64,000 nt of DNA, from contig OZ026517.1 of the NCBI GenBank assembly GCA_964019695.1, forward strand, positions 76,363,252 to 76,427,251, read 5' to 3'. Both the position numbers and the translations under genes were made by a program. The notes under the pieces were generated by a model that saw nothing but the letters and a program-made list of their open reading frames with translations, was not told the DNA's origin and did no database searches. The stretch comes from Loripinus fragilis. Lineage: Eukaryota > Mollusca > Bivalvia > Lucinida > Lucinidae. Below, piece by piece: positions 48,543 through 60,640 of the stretch (position 1 is its first letter; every line of letters starts with the position of its first letter).

Positions 48543-49432
48543 AAATAAATTGAAACACAAATTCAAGTATACACAGACAGTATTTTAGTCATGAACGAGA
48601 CGCTTTTTTCCAACAGTTTTTTTCTTATCTCAAAGCAAACAATTGTTGTGGTGTTCATTGGTGCATTATATACAGCCACCTAGTTGGACAAGAAGCCTTA
48701 CTTTAGACATGCACCTTCATCTATATTTATGTATTTGTGAGCAGTTAAGGCCCTGGCAAGATATTGCAGATGTGCGAGAGGTACCATAATCTCATGAACT
48801 GGCTCTTTTCATTAACAGCCCAATGTAAAGCATGGTGCAGAAGCATGCAAAATCAATGTATATCTAGGTTTGTGAGTCTATGCGTATGTGTGATGATCCA
48901 CTGGAATCATTTAGTGTGTGTAATCTTTGAGCCGGGACCCATAATACAGTTTTATGAGGACGCCGCACTAGGCTCATCAGTGTCGACCTTGTTTGATCAA
49001 ATGTTCCAGCTTGTGAATAATATGATAAGGTAGGAATAGTCATTATCAAACCTGAATTTGACTGAATTGCATGCACATTTTGGTAAACTTAGAAAACTGT
49101 CAAACTTGTATAAAATTGATGTTCGCATATTTAAAGCACATATGCACAGCTAATTAGTGGGAGTACATAGATATCTAGATTTTTTATGGCCTTAGTATTC
49201 ATCCACTTCAAAACTTTGAATGAGCAGCGAGACCCTGATGAGATTGCACAAATGCACAGGCTCTCTTGAGCCTTCGCTGATCACATTTGTGATAAGCAAC
49301 AGCCCATATATGTGTGGAATTAGGTTTCATGCTCAGATCCAGTGATTCAAAAAGAAAAAGATACAAGTTTTCCATGTCGCTAACACGTGCATTCTCTTGA
49401 TTTAATAGTCACCAGGAGGAAATAACGCTAAA
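48543..49432. other. Hydrolase intron, unassigned
   Basis: A 90-codon frame at 48764-49033 (+) ends near AAG|GTAGGA, but it has no recognisable domain and no supporting acceptor. Repeat-like GATGAGATTGCACAAATGCA follows. Confidence 0.3.
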
Positions 49433-50474
49433 CTAGCTTCAGCGCTCACCTGATCTCTTTAATAATGTTAAAATATTGAAATAGGTCAAGGTTTTACAGC
49501 TTATAATAAAACATATTTTGTTTTACCATATATGGGGGTTGCAGCCATTTTGGTAAAGTGACATAAAACAATCTAATGAATACTCCATCATACAGCCCTG
49601 TGATTTCTGAGAAACCAATGTTTAGATAGGTATGTGGCAGTCCAAATGAGTGGCATTGGATAAAAGGTCACAGGTCAGCTTAACATTTGGTACTTATATA
49701 AAACCATTGTCTCATAAATTTAAACATTTCTCGAAAGTATTATGATTTCTGCTTAAACAGTTGTAGAAAAATGAACATTTCAAGATTTTTCCCATATAAA
49801 TGCATAAGTATCAAATTTGACCTTGCCATAAAGTAGGTCAAGGTCAAGCTAGATTCATCATTTGTGCAAACCTGCTAGAGACCACATCCCCAATGCTACA
49901 TACCAAGTCCCAAGGACATTGGCCTTTTGTTCCATAGAATAAAATATTTAAAGCATTTTTAACATATATGGGTGTGGTGGCCTTGACCTTTGAAACTTAT
50001 TTATAGCCATTGTCTCATTAGGTTTAACATATCAAGTGAGAATAATGACTTTGGCATCAACAGTATTAAAAAAATCAACTTTTCAAAAAATTTCCCTTTT
50101 AGATGAATTAGGAAGCAAATTTGACCTTGACGTTAAGTAGGTCAAGGTCAACCTAGGATCATCATTTGAACAAACTTGGTAAGCCCCACTACCCCAATGC
50201 TACATACCAAGTCCCAAGGTCATCCGCCTTCTGGTTCTGGAGAAGAAGATATTTAAAGCGTTTTTACCATATATGGGCGTGGCGGCCATGTTGGTCATGT
50301 GACCAGGACCATTTGACAAACTTTCGTTCACGCCTCCTAAGGAGTCTCAATATGTAATTTGAATTTAATTGGCCCAGTGGTTTCGGAGGAGAAGATATTT
50401 GATATTGTGGACGGACAGACAGACGACTGGTATACTATTAGCTCACCCATGAACCTTCCGCTCAGGTGAGCTAA
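49433..50474 (-). mobile_element. Family A element, minus orientation, near full length
   Basis: Runs from CTAGCTTCAGCGCTCACCTG to the 5' hairpin ending GCTCAGGTGAGCTAA at 50474, about 1,040 bases. It is the only copy without a large internal insertion, so it gives the natural length of the family. The 3' hairpin is eroded. Confidence 0.8.
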
Positions 50475-51555
50475 AAAAGCTGTGGGTTTTAGTAGTGTTG
50501 GAATAAGGATTGACGTGCTTAGATTCCCGTTTCGAGAAAGATCAGAAAGGCTTAATGATCACAGACATGTTCACAATCAATTTAGGGCACTGTGTGTATG
50601 CGCGTGTGGTTGTGTACATGTATTTGATTTATGTGATGACTGGACAAAATATTTCCAACGATGGCGACAAAGGCGTACAAATTTGCATCAGTCTGACGTT
50701 CATTAAACTTAGCGCATAGTAGGGAATAAAAGTTTGGCATGAACCAATGCTGGATGCACTTTAGCGACAATGACAGTCTCACTGGCAGGCACCAAACACT
50801 CCTGTTCCGCTGATGTGTTTGTTAACTGGCGTGCTCAACGGAAGGAAATGAAAGTATTGTAGACAGCCACACTGATTAAAAGCCATGCAGGTACCAAATG
50901 AAGGAAAAAACATTGTGTGCAAACTGTTAAAAATTACAAATTGGAAAAATTACCACTGTACGAACTAATACATAACATTTTGGCCCGACCACTGTGGAAT
51001 AATTTATGGTGTACAAACTATTCCAGTGTATGAACTAATACAAGATTTACTGTCAAGAGTTTTCATCTGTAAGTAACACATGAAAAACTTGTTCAATTAA
51101 AATGAATTAGAAGTAATAAAATGTTAACTTTTTGAGATAAAGACCAAACTTGCTTAGATACAATGTTGGGAGGAGGGGAAGAGTTGATTAGATTTTGGTG
51201 GCCTTGACATAGTTTTCAAAGTCACCATCCTATAAAGACTATACATCAGTACACATCAGCCATATCTTCCAAACAGGTGGTTCAATTTTTGCCAAACTTG
51301 CATAGATATATTGTTAGGAGGGGGTTAAGAGTTGATTAGATTTCGGTGACCTTGACTTTATTTTCAAGGTCACAACAGCACTGAAATGTCAAATTTTGAC
51401 CAAAATAGGGTTTTTGTATGATATCTCTTGAACTGAACAATGAATTCTAGCTAAACTTTATGTATTATGTATCATTGTGACAAAATGATGAGTTGAAATG
51501 ATTTTAATGACCTTGACAAGGTCACCTCATTTTCAAGGTCACCATCCTTAAAAAC
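50475..51555. repeat. Unassigned sequence, then a ~150-bp tandem repeat (family E)
   Basis: From about 51130 two units with CCAAACTTGCATAGATAYAT, AAGAGTTGATTAGATTT and TTTTCAAGGTCAC run up to the family B element. A further unit continues at 52595-52800, showing that family B inserted into family E. Confidence 0.6.
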
Positions 51556-51556
51556 A

Positions 51557-52591
51557 ATAGGGCCAAGTGGCCCTAAATAGCTCACCTATGTTTTGTTAAA
51601 AGCTTACATATAGGTATCTGTTGAAAGCTGGCCATGTCCCTTGTGACACCTGGGACGGGCCCATGTTTGGCCCCAGTGGCATTATTTGAGCAAACTTGAG
51701 GTCCACTAGGTGATGCTACATACCAAATATCAAGGCTTAGGCCTTATGGTTTCAGACAAGAAATTGTTTCATGTTTTCCCTATATAAGCCTATGTAAAAC
51801 ATTTGACCTCCTGGGCAGGGCCATTTTTGGCCCAAGGGGAATAATTTGAACAAACTTAGTAAAGGTCCACTAGGTGATGCTACTTACTAAATATCATGGC
51901 TCTAGGCCTTTTGGTTTCAGACAAGAAGATTTTTTTTCATGTTTTACCCTATATAAGCCTATGGAGACATGTGACCCCCGGTGCGGGGCCATTTTGGCCC
52001 CAGGGGCATAATTTGAACAAACTTGGTAAAGGACCACTAGGTGATGCTACATACCAAATATCAAGGCTCTAGGGCTTATGGTTTCAGACAAGAAGATTTT
52101 TCATGTTTTCTTCTCTATACACATGTAAGCCTATGTAAAATGTGTGACCCCAGGGTGGGCCACTTTTAGCCCCAGGGGGATAATTTGAACAAACGTGGTA
52201 GCAGTCCATTAGGTTATGCTACATATCAAGGCTCTAGGCTTTATGGTTTCAGACAAGAAGACTTTTTTTTATGTTTTTCCATATATAAGCCTATGTAAAA
52301 CATTTGACCCCAGGGCGGGGCCAATTATGGCCCCAGGGGCATAATTTTAACAAACTTGGTAGAGGTCCATTAGGTGAAATGTCAAGGATCTAGGCCTTGT
52401 GGTTTCAGACAAGAAGATTTTTAAAGTTTTCATCTTGAAAATCTATTTTTAGCATGTGTGACCTAGATATGCAATGGACCAGACCCATTTGAACACTTTT
52501 TAAAGAGGGCCATATAAGGATCATTCCTGTTGAAGCAATTGTTCACGACACACGACAGACATCCAATGATCACGATGGCTCAGGTGAGCTA
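51557..52591 (-). mobile_element. Family B rolling-circle-like element
   Basis: On the minus strand it starts AGCTCACCTGAGCCATCGTG and ends AGGTGAGCTATTTAGGGCC, with hairpin AGGGCCACTTGGCCCT. About six ~150-bp units contain CCTATATAAGCCTATG, AACAAACTTGGTAGAGG and TGGTTTCAGACAAGAAGATT. The terminal design matches family A although the body is unrelated. Confidence 0.75.
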
Positions 52592-53026
52592 AAAACTGTT
52601 AAATCACCCTTTTCTGAGCTCTATCCTCTGAATCAGTGGGATTGTCTTCACCAAACTTGCATAGATACATTGTTTGGGGACAGAAAAGAGTTATTTAGAT
52701 TTTGATGACATTGACATCAAGGTAATCACAGCACTTTGTAGTTTCAAAGTTTGACCAAAATTGTGTTTGTGCATGCTCTCCCTTGAAATAATTGATAGAT
52801 TTCAGCCTTATCATTGTAAAACAATAAAGAGCAGTAAGCATACTTGCGGACTCAATTTGCGGTTGGGGGGACATAGTTTTCCTCTGAAAACACTGCTTTA
52901 ATTTAACCTGTTTTCCATGTATAGAGAAAAAATGGTCTGATGCCTAGCTGCCATGATTTTTAATAGATTAGAATAATTCTAACAATCTTGGTATAAGGTC
53001 ACCTCAATAAAGCCCTGCAACCTTAC

Positions 53027-53259
53027 CCTGGTCTTTTTAACATCATTTGGAGAGTGTCAGCTGACAAGATGTGCTCAACATCACCATTTTCCATAACAAG
53101 GCTATCCATTATAGTGACCAGATCAGCAGCACATGCCACCCACCCACCATAGGCACCGGTATTTTCCATGGTGAAAGAGCCATACTGAGGAACCACTTGT
53201 CCCTCTGAGGAAAATACAGAGTCCAATAAGGCTGGTTCCCATTTGTTGTAATAGTCAAC
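53027..53259 (-). CDS. Serine hydrolase gene, upstream exon
   Basis: On the minus strand the exon lies between the acceptor TTCTTTTTGTAG and the donor CCAGG|GTAAGG. It encodes VDYYNKWEPALLDSVFSSEG, then VPQYGSFTMENTGAYGGWVA, CAADLVTIMDSLV and SADTLQMMLKRPG. The GGWVxxAADL pattern and the following 'L..DTL..ML..PG' are typical of beta-lactamase/penicillin-binding-like serine hydrolases. The SxxK nucleophile region would lie in exons further upstream on this strand, beyond the window or past the transposons. It ends in phase 2 and joins exon 33934 to complete a Gly codon. The enzyme's substrate cannot be inferred. Confidence 0.8.
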
Positions 53260-53442
53260 CTACAAAAAGAATCGGAACAGATATCATTTTCAAATGGACC
53301 CTGCTTAAATAATCAAGAAGATGAGATTTCTTTAGAATGGTCTTTTGGCTTAAAATTCACACGAAATTCATGCCACAGTTTCAACATAATCAAGAATTTT
53401 TTTACAAATTCTGTAGTCTGTTGCATTCATCCTCAACCCTAA

Positions 53443-53570
53443 AAGGGAATTTACTTATCCCTTTGTATTCGGGGAAACCCCTAAAAGAGTACTTTTACAA
53501 ACAGTGAAGACCCAGATTAAATGCTGCATAATGCATCATTTCATCATGTTTACATTGTTTGTCAAGGCAA
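53443..53570. repeat. Hairpin MITE, third copy
   Basis: Reverse of the 36800-36940 copy: CCCTTTGTATTCGGGGAAAC, then AACAGTGAAGACCCAGATTA and the ATGCTGCATAATGCATCAT palindrome. Confidence 0.65.
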
Positions 53571-53679
53571 AAAAGTTCAGACAAAAAATTGAAAGAATAC
53601 AGTATTTAAAAAAATATAACCTGACACCCCTTGATATGTACAATGGACTATCTCAAGTTTATTGCACTGAACAAGTACT

Positions 53680-53802
53680 ATTAAGCTAGGATAAATGTGT
53701 CTTGCTAAAGGACGGACCACAAAGCAGTGACGCCAAAGAGGCTGGAACCCGCGGCCTATCAGTCTCGAGTCAAGCACTCTACCACTGAGCCACTGTGCTC
53801 CC
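53680..53802 (-). mobile_element. tRNA-derived SINE, copy on minus strand (3'-truncated)
   Basis: On the minus strand: GGGAGCACAGTGGCTCAGTG, GTAGAGTGCTTGACTCGAGA, the B box region GGGTTCCAGCC and the start of the body. The AATCAAAC tail is missing. Confidence 0.85.
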
Positions 53803-53829
53803 ACCAGTCTTGTTCAGTAATGATTTAAA

Positions 53830-56246
53830 CCATTTGGTGGAGGGCAATCAAGCTGGTCTCTTTGAGTGCATAACAAGACCCTACCCCCTCCCGCCATCAC
53901 ACATACAAATTTTCTACATACCAAATATTAAGGCTCTAGCCCTTGTGGTTTCAGACAAAAAGGTTTTTTCATGTTTTCCCTAGATGGGCCTCTGCGACAT
54001 GTTGACCCCGAGCAGGCCTATTTTGTGACCCAGGGTCTAAATTTTATCATACCTGGAAGAAGTCAACTAGGTGATGTCTTGTCTTCCCTATATAATCCTA
54101 TATAAAACGTGACCCCCGGGCGGGACCATTTTTGACCCCAGGGTAATTATTTGAACAAATTTGGTAGAGGTCCACTTGGTGATGCTTAATACCAAAAAAC
54201 AAGGCTCTTGGCCCTGTGGTTTCAGACAAGAAGATTTTTTCACATTTTCCCAATATAAGCCTATGTAAAACATGTGACCCCCTGGGTGGGGCCATTTCTG
54301 GCCCAAGGTCTATAATTTGAACAAACTTGGTAGAGGTCCACTTGGTGATGCTAAATACAAAATATCAATAGTCTAGGCTATCTGGTTTCAGATAAGAAGA
54401 TTTTTTCTTGTTTTCCCTATGTAAGCCTATGTAAAACATTTGACCCCCGAGGCGGGGACATTTTTTGCCCAAGGTCTGTAATTTGAACAAACTTGGAAGA
54501 GGTTCACTAGGAAATGCCACATACCAAATATAAAGGCTCTAGGCCTTTAGGTTTCAGACGAGAAGATTTTTTTATATTTTGCCTATATAAGCCAATGTAG
54601 GACATGCAACCCCTGGGGCGGGGACATTTTTGACCCAAAGGATATAATTTGAACAAACTTGGTAGAGGTCCACTAGGTGATGCAACATACCAAATAGCAA
54701 TAGTCTAGGCCTTCTGGTTTCAGACAAGAGGGTTTTTTTTCACGTTTTCCCTATATAAGCCTATGTAAAACAATTGACCCCCAGGGCAGGGCCATTTTTT
54801 GCCCAAGGTCTACAATTCTAACAAACATGGAAAAGGTCCACTAGGTGATGCTACATACCAAATATCAAGGCTCTAGGCCTTGTGGTTTCAGACAAGAAGA
54901 CTTTTTTCACATTTTCCCTATATAAGCCTATGTAAAACATGTGACCCCCCGGGCAGGGCCATTTTTGGCCCCAGGGCTATAATTTGAACAAACTTGGTAG
55001 AGGTCTACGACGTGATGCTTAATACCAATGATCAATAGCCTAGGCCTTCTGGTTTCAGGCAAAAAGTTTTTTTCACATTTTCCCTATAAAAGCCTATGTA
55101 AAACATTTGATCCTGGAGCAGGGCCCCCCAGGGGTATAATTTGAACAAACTTGGTAGAGGTCCACTAGGTGATGCTACATACGAAATATCAAGGCTTTAG
55201 GCTCTGTAGTTTCAGACAAGAAGATTTTTTCACATTTTCCCTATATAAGCCTATGTAAAACATGTGACCCCTGGGCCGGGCCATTTTTGGCCCTAGGGAT
55301 ATAATTTGAACAATCTTGGTAGAGGTCCACTAGGTTGTGCTTAATACCAAATATCAATAGTCTAGGACAAGAAGATTTTTTCATGTTTTCCCTATATAAG
55401 CCTAAGTATAGCATATGACCCCTGGGGCGGGGCCATTTTTGGCCCCAGGGCCATAAATTGAATAAACTAGGTAGATGTCCACAAGGTGATGCTATATACC
55501 AAATATCAAGGCTTTAGGCCTGTGGTTTCAGACAAAAGATTTTTTCACATTTTCCCTATATAAGCCTATGTAAAACATGTGACCTCCCCGGGCGAGCCAT
55601 TTTTAGCCCAAGTGCTATAATTTGAGCAAACTTGGTAGAGGTCCACTAGGTGATGCTAGATACCAAATATCAATAGTTTATGCCTTCTAGTTTTAGACAA
55701 GAAGATTTTTTTCATGTATTCCCTATATAAGCCTATGTAAAACACGTGACCCCCAGGCGGGGCCATATAATTTGAACAAACTTGGTAAAGGTCCACTAGG
55801 TGATGCTACATACTAAATATCAAGGCTCTAGGCCTTGTGGTTTCAGACAAGTAGATTTTTTCACATTTTCCCTATATAAGCCTATGTAAAACATGTGACC
55901 CACGGGGCCGAGCCATTTTTGGCCCCAGGGCTATAATTTGAACAAACTTGGTAGATGCCTCATACCAAATATCAAGGCTCCAGGCCTTCTGGTTTCAGAC
56001 AAAAAGATTTTTAAAGTTTTCATCTCGAAAATCTATTTTTAGCCTCTGTGACCTAGATATGCAACTGACCAGAACCATTTGAACAATTTTGGAAGAGGGC
56101 CACCCAAAGATTATTTGTTGGAAATTATTTTAAAATTGGACCAAGGGTTTAAGAGGAGTTGTCATTTAAGTCAATTGTTAACAGACGGACGACGGACAAA
56201 GACCGATCACAAAAGCTCACCTTGTCACTGTGTGACAGGTGAGCTA
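53830..56246 (-). mobile_element. Family B element, long array of ~14-16 units
   Basis: The minus-strand 5' end is AGCTCACCTGTCACACAGTG near 56246. The array of ~150-bp units extends to about 53880 with the same blocks as 51557-52591; a 3' hairpin is not clear. Compared with the 1-kb copy, the array has more than doubled in unit number. Confidence 0.7.
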
Positions 56247-56652
56247 AAAATAGTAACAAAATGCTTAGTGATTCCAAACCCATAACAGCCCGTTCACATG
56301 AACCCATATCAGCCCTCACGTGTTCCCTCAGTGTCAGAAATGATTTCATTCACGTCGTAGCAACGTAAAGACCTGCTTGTGAACATATAATAGAAAGTTT
56401 AAAATGTGGCCGCTGCTGCGTTACCAGGCATATCGGCCCGGCCGCACCATATTTGCCCTGGAGCAAAGATGGAGAAACTGGGCCAATATGCCCAGTAAGG
56501 CGGCGGTGGCCATGTATTAATCGCTTAAGACATGGCAGTATATCTACACATATACAACAAATTACAATGTGTGTTAACATTTGTTTCTTAAATAGCTTAG
56601 AGGTAATGGAGTGATCAACAAATAAATGCCTTGTAAAATATATGTCCTACAT
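56247..56652. other. Unassigned
   Basis: No gene or complete repeat is recognised; moderately GC-rich around 56400-56510. Confidence 0.3.
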
Positions 56653-58297
56653 GTAGTCCGAGAGCCCGTAATAGGTTTAATCAAGTGGTTGAGGCCAAAA
56701 GGTTTGAAGGGGTGTTCTTTTGTAGAAAAGTGTGCTGAATTCAAAAATCAAACTCTTTAAAACATCGGCTGGTACACAAAAGTGCTACGCGCAACGGAAT
56801 ACCCCGGGGTATGCAATATCTCAAAATAGGGCTAAAATGGGGGTACCCTTGCAGGTTTATTTAAACTATGTAATAGTAGAGGTAAAATGCACATATTGGC
56901 AGCAAACAATATATAATGATCATTGTTCAATATATAAATAAAAATAAAACATGCCAAGGACGCTTTCTAACACTTAAATAAAGCAAATTATAAAGCCCAC
57001 AAAAACTAATGACTTTAATCTCTGGTTTTCCGATGATTTTTAATTTGTTTAAGCTAGCGCAGATTTATAATTCTCTTATGTAATACAATGGTGTTGTCAT
57101 CAACAATCATTATAGTTCCAAAAGTGATAGAGTATGGCAAAGAAATACCACCCCGGCATGGCACCGTGAGGAAGGGACACAAAGTAGGCATAATCCAAGC
57201 TGTTATAGTACAAAAAACATGTAGTTATATTTCAAGTTCCTTTTATTTCAAGGTTAATTAATTATGCTCAGATAACACTAAGATTTGCCTGGATATTGGC
57301 CCAGTCCTATTAGTTTCTTAGCTGTGAACTATATGTATAGCTATCACCTCATGGCCAACCACGACTGGTCATTATTCCACATGACTTCTAGGAATTATAT
57401 AATACCCCCCCCCCCCCCCCCACGGATAACCCCTATCCCACTCTTTTGCTGATTCTTAATTAAAAATATGGATGAGTATGAAGAAAGAAAGTAGAAAGTA
57501 AGTGAGTATGATCAAGAAATACCACAATCACACACTGCAGACCAAACCTACACATGGTGAGTAAGAGCTACAAAACGCCAAAAGTCACAAGACATCTATG
57601 GAGAGGTATGTGCACGATGTGCATTACACAGATCTTACTAGGTTATGAAATACCATAAAACAGCAGCCTCCTGGATTATGTACATGGATATTGTAGAGAT
57701 CTATCTTATTTTCAACAGATCCTGCACCATAAATGGTTTAAAACCTCGCAGGATAGAGGGGGGGGGGGTGGTACCATATGACATAGTACGGATGAGTGTG
57801 CCAAATAGCCCCCTTTTTCAGCACCCCAGGTATATGACAAACCCCCTTTTTTTTAAAAAAAGAAAGTAAATGAATGGCCTGATTTTTGGAATTGGAATGG
57901 CCCAAATTTTCTGATACCCATGTATATGCACATATTTTTCGCCCAGTTGTTTTCACATTTACATAAAGCAGGTTTTCTCGTGATGAGGGTCATTTCACAT
58001 AGGATATTAACGGGTATATAAATTCAAAGAACAGTATATGAATAGGTCAACATTCTGTGAAATCAATTATATGAATTTGCTGTTTTCTTCTCTTTCAAAG
58101 GCCGGGTATATGCTTGGGGTTGGTTTCAAAATACAGACTCCCACATCCGTACCAAAATTACACCGAGTTCTCTCACACACAATTACAGAGGATATGAAAG
58201 GGTATATAAATTCAAAGAACAATATATGAATAGGTCAACTTTCTGTGAAATCAAGTATATGAATAGATTTTTTTTAAAAGGCTGGTTATATACTTAA

Positions 58298-59201
58298 AGC
58301 CAAAAGTAACTTTACACGTTGAACTATCGAATATATCTTTACTGCTTTTGAGTTTAACCAAATTAAATATTGCAATGAGTTGCTGGTATCCGCCCTGTCC
58401 GAATTCACGAAAAACAACTTAGGTAAATTAATCTTCTTTCAAGTTATCTGTGCTTTCATTAAAAGCACAAAATCAGCATTTCCTAACAAAATCCAAAGCA
58501 AACCTAGGATTTGAACACGCTATTTTAAGGACCATCGATTGCACATTAAAAATACTGCAAGACATTCTGTCTCTGACGTATAGTTTGTTTTTGGCAGCAT
58601 TTTAAAGTTGGTTCACTTTGATATTATCTCCCTTTGAATTAAAACAATAGTAAATTTTAGTCCCTGCTTAAAGCTTTATCTCAGATGGCATAAGGATTTT
58701 TTTACCAGCGATTTGTTGGGACTTCTGTCCTGAGCATGTGACGAGACAATCTGATAAAAATTCCAATCGGTTAAGAAGAAAAACGGCGAACAATTTCTTA
58801 TGGGAAATTCCATTGAACGCATTGTAAAGTTCACTAAAAGGGGTATGTACGTAAAAACACAACTCTATTTTGTGTTACTCGAAGATTGATCCAGGCTAAT
58901 TTGAACTTTAAACAACAATTCAATAGCCTGTCTTTGAGACTGGTTCTTTAAAATCAAAAATTGTCCAATTGCAAAGCTACAGTAACACATCAAAAGTGAT
59001 GCGTTTTGGAAAAGTTTATTTTGCCCCCCTTGCTTCTTTCATTAGGGCATTGTGGTTGCATTTATGACAGCAACAGCATGAAATGTAAAAAGTCATATGA
59101 ATAATTGATTGAACTTTAATATGAATTAAACACATTTAAAAAACCACTCACCAATACACAGAAAAGGTATATATAATAACAGTGTAAAGTTACTTTTGGC
59201 C
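58298..59201. mobile_element. TTAA-flanked MITE nested in the 5.2-kb transposon
   Basis: TIRs AGCCAAAAGTAACTTTACAC and GTGTAAAGTTACTTTTGGCC, flanked by TTAA at 58294-58297 and 59202-59205. A TTAA target duplication is the known signature of piggyBac and Kolobok elements. It interrupts a repeated segment whose continuation (TTGGTTTCAAAATAC-like) resumes near 59297. Confidence 0.8.
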
Positions 59202-59352
59202 TTAAGTATATGATTAGGTTAGATAAGAAATTGTATTTTAAGGCGGTATGACAGTAAAAAAGAGAAACATAAGCTCTAATGAGCTTTTGACCATCTATCT
59301 TGGGGTGGTTTCAAAATACTGACTCACACACCCATACCAAAATTACCCCTAG

Positions 59353-59378
59353 CCCCCCCCCCCCCCCCCCCCCCCCCC
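59353..59378 (+). repeat. Poly-C tract of 26 bases
   Basis: Uninterrupted C run inside the 5.2-kb transposon. Other runs are at 6471, 11341, 27090 (G), 46727 (G), 57405 and 57760 (G). Confidence 0.85.
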
Positions 59379-59814
59379 AGTTTAAAACTTCACTTTCTGT
59401 CTATTTAAATTGTGTGCAATTATATTCTTTGCTACAAGTAGTCCTAATTATGCTCAATGGATGACGAGATATCACCTAGAGCTTCTTTACAGCGATGAGG
59501 CACACCTTACTGCGTGTGCAATGTTGAAGACAGGGGCTATGTCCATCAGACGAATAGAAAAACCCTTCTCCATTCTTTAGGACACATGTGGATTTGAATT
59601 TAGAGCAGATAATGTCAATGCTGATGTTCCATCCAGATTAAAGGGGATGGCATCATTCAGTAAATCGGTGAATGCAAGAAGGAAGTGGATAGTGAAGTGA
59701 GTTTGTAAGCCATTTAATTGAAAGTCAAGACTGAAAGAGAATGCAGATGACCCCAAGCCCAGTTAAGCGTGACAATGCAGATCTAAAAAGCTAATCGCTG
59801 GGATCGGGACTACT

Positions 59815-60640
59815 ATGGACCCTTTTCTTACAGACTTTCTACTGCATTTCACAGGTAAGATTGTATCTGAGAATATTGCAGGGAGCATTTTAGCAACTCA
59901 GACACAGCAACAACAATGTATAAAGAGTTTAATACAGGAAGCTCCCTTATGGCGACAAACTAAATTTGAAAAACCTATTCGCAGAAGAAAAGTACACTAT
60001 TGCATGCAGTGCTTCGTCAGGAAACTTCAGACACGAGACAAAAAGATAAAGAACATAAGGCCGCTTACTTTATCTGCTAATAGTTAGAGTTAGATCTGAA
60101 AATTGTGCTTGCTTATCCCCTTACATCAGTTCCTTTGACTTTTGCCCATAATGATGGAATTAAAATATCTACTGACAAATCAACTCTTTTCAGTAAGCTC
60201 GAGGTGGGGATAATCACAGATGCTCCCAGAAATATAGATGCTTGTATTGTCGATGGAATGTTCCTGGTACAGTCTTATGTAGATTGGCCTTCAACTTTTG
60301 GTGGTCAAGCGTGCAAATCATGTAGATTTTGCATGTGACACTTTTAAATATCCATCAATTAATGATATTACCAGAGATCATGGTTTGGCATAGGGAGAGG
60401 GAGGTAAATGTAACTGGACCTGAACAGGGCATACCAAAATATTTTACTCAAGCTTTAAAGTCATAATCATTTAAGACATCTCAGTTGAGATAACTCACAG
60501 AAGTGTCGCGCCGAAATGAGCATGTTAACTCCATGTGAGCTGTATTATGGATTGATGAAGTCTGCTTCAGATACAAATTATTTGACGGACAAATCATACA
60601 ACCTAAATTGACACAATGCAGAAGCTTATACCTGTATTGT
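59815..60640 (+). pseudogene. Decayed element-encoded protein
   Basis: Two open segments, 59815-60087 (90 codons, with EAPLWRQTKFEKPIRRRK) and 60105-60338 (77 codons, with LAYPLTSVPLTFAHNDG and IVDGMFLVQSYVDWPSTF), are followed by shorter pieces in other frames, such as VNVTGPEQGIPKYFTQALK near 60398-60456 and CFRYKLFDGQIIQ near 60568. Their order suggests one ancestral protein of several hundred residues now broken by stops and shifts. Similar sequences are familiar to me from unnamed repeat-associated proteins of marine invertebrates. A PIN/nuclease relationship is possible but unproven. Confidence 0.5.

Noticed and set aside
48764..49033. Possible exon ending at a GTAGGA donor
   Set aside because: No domain, no matching neighbour exon, and repeat-like sequence follows.
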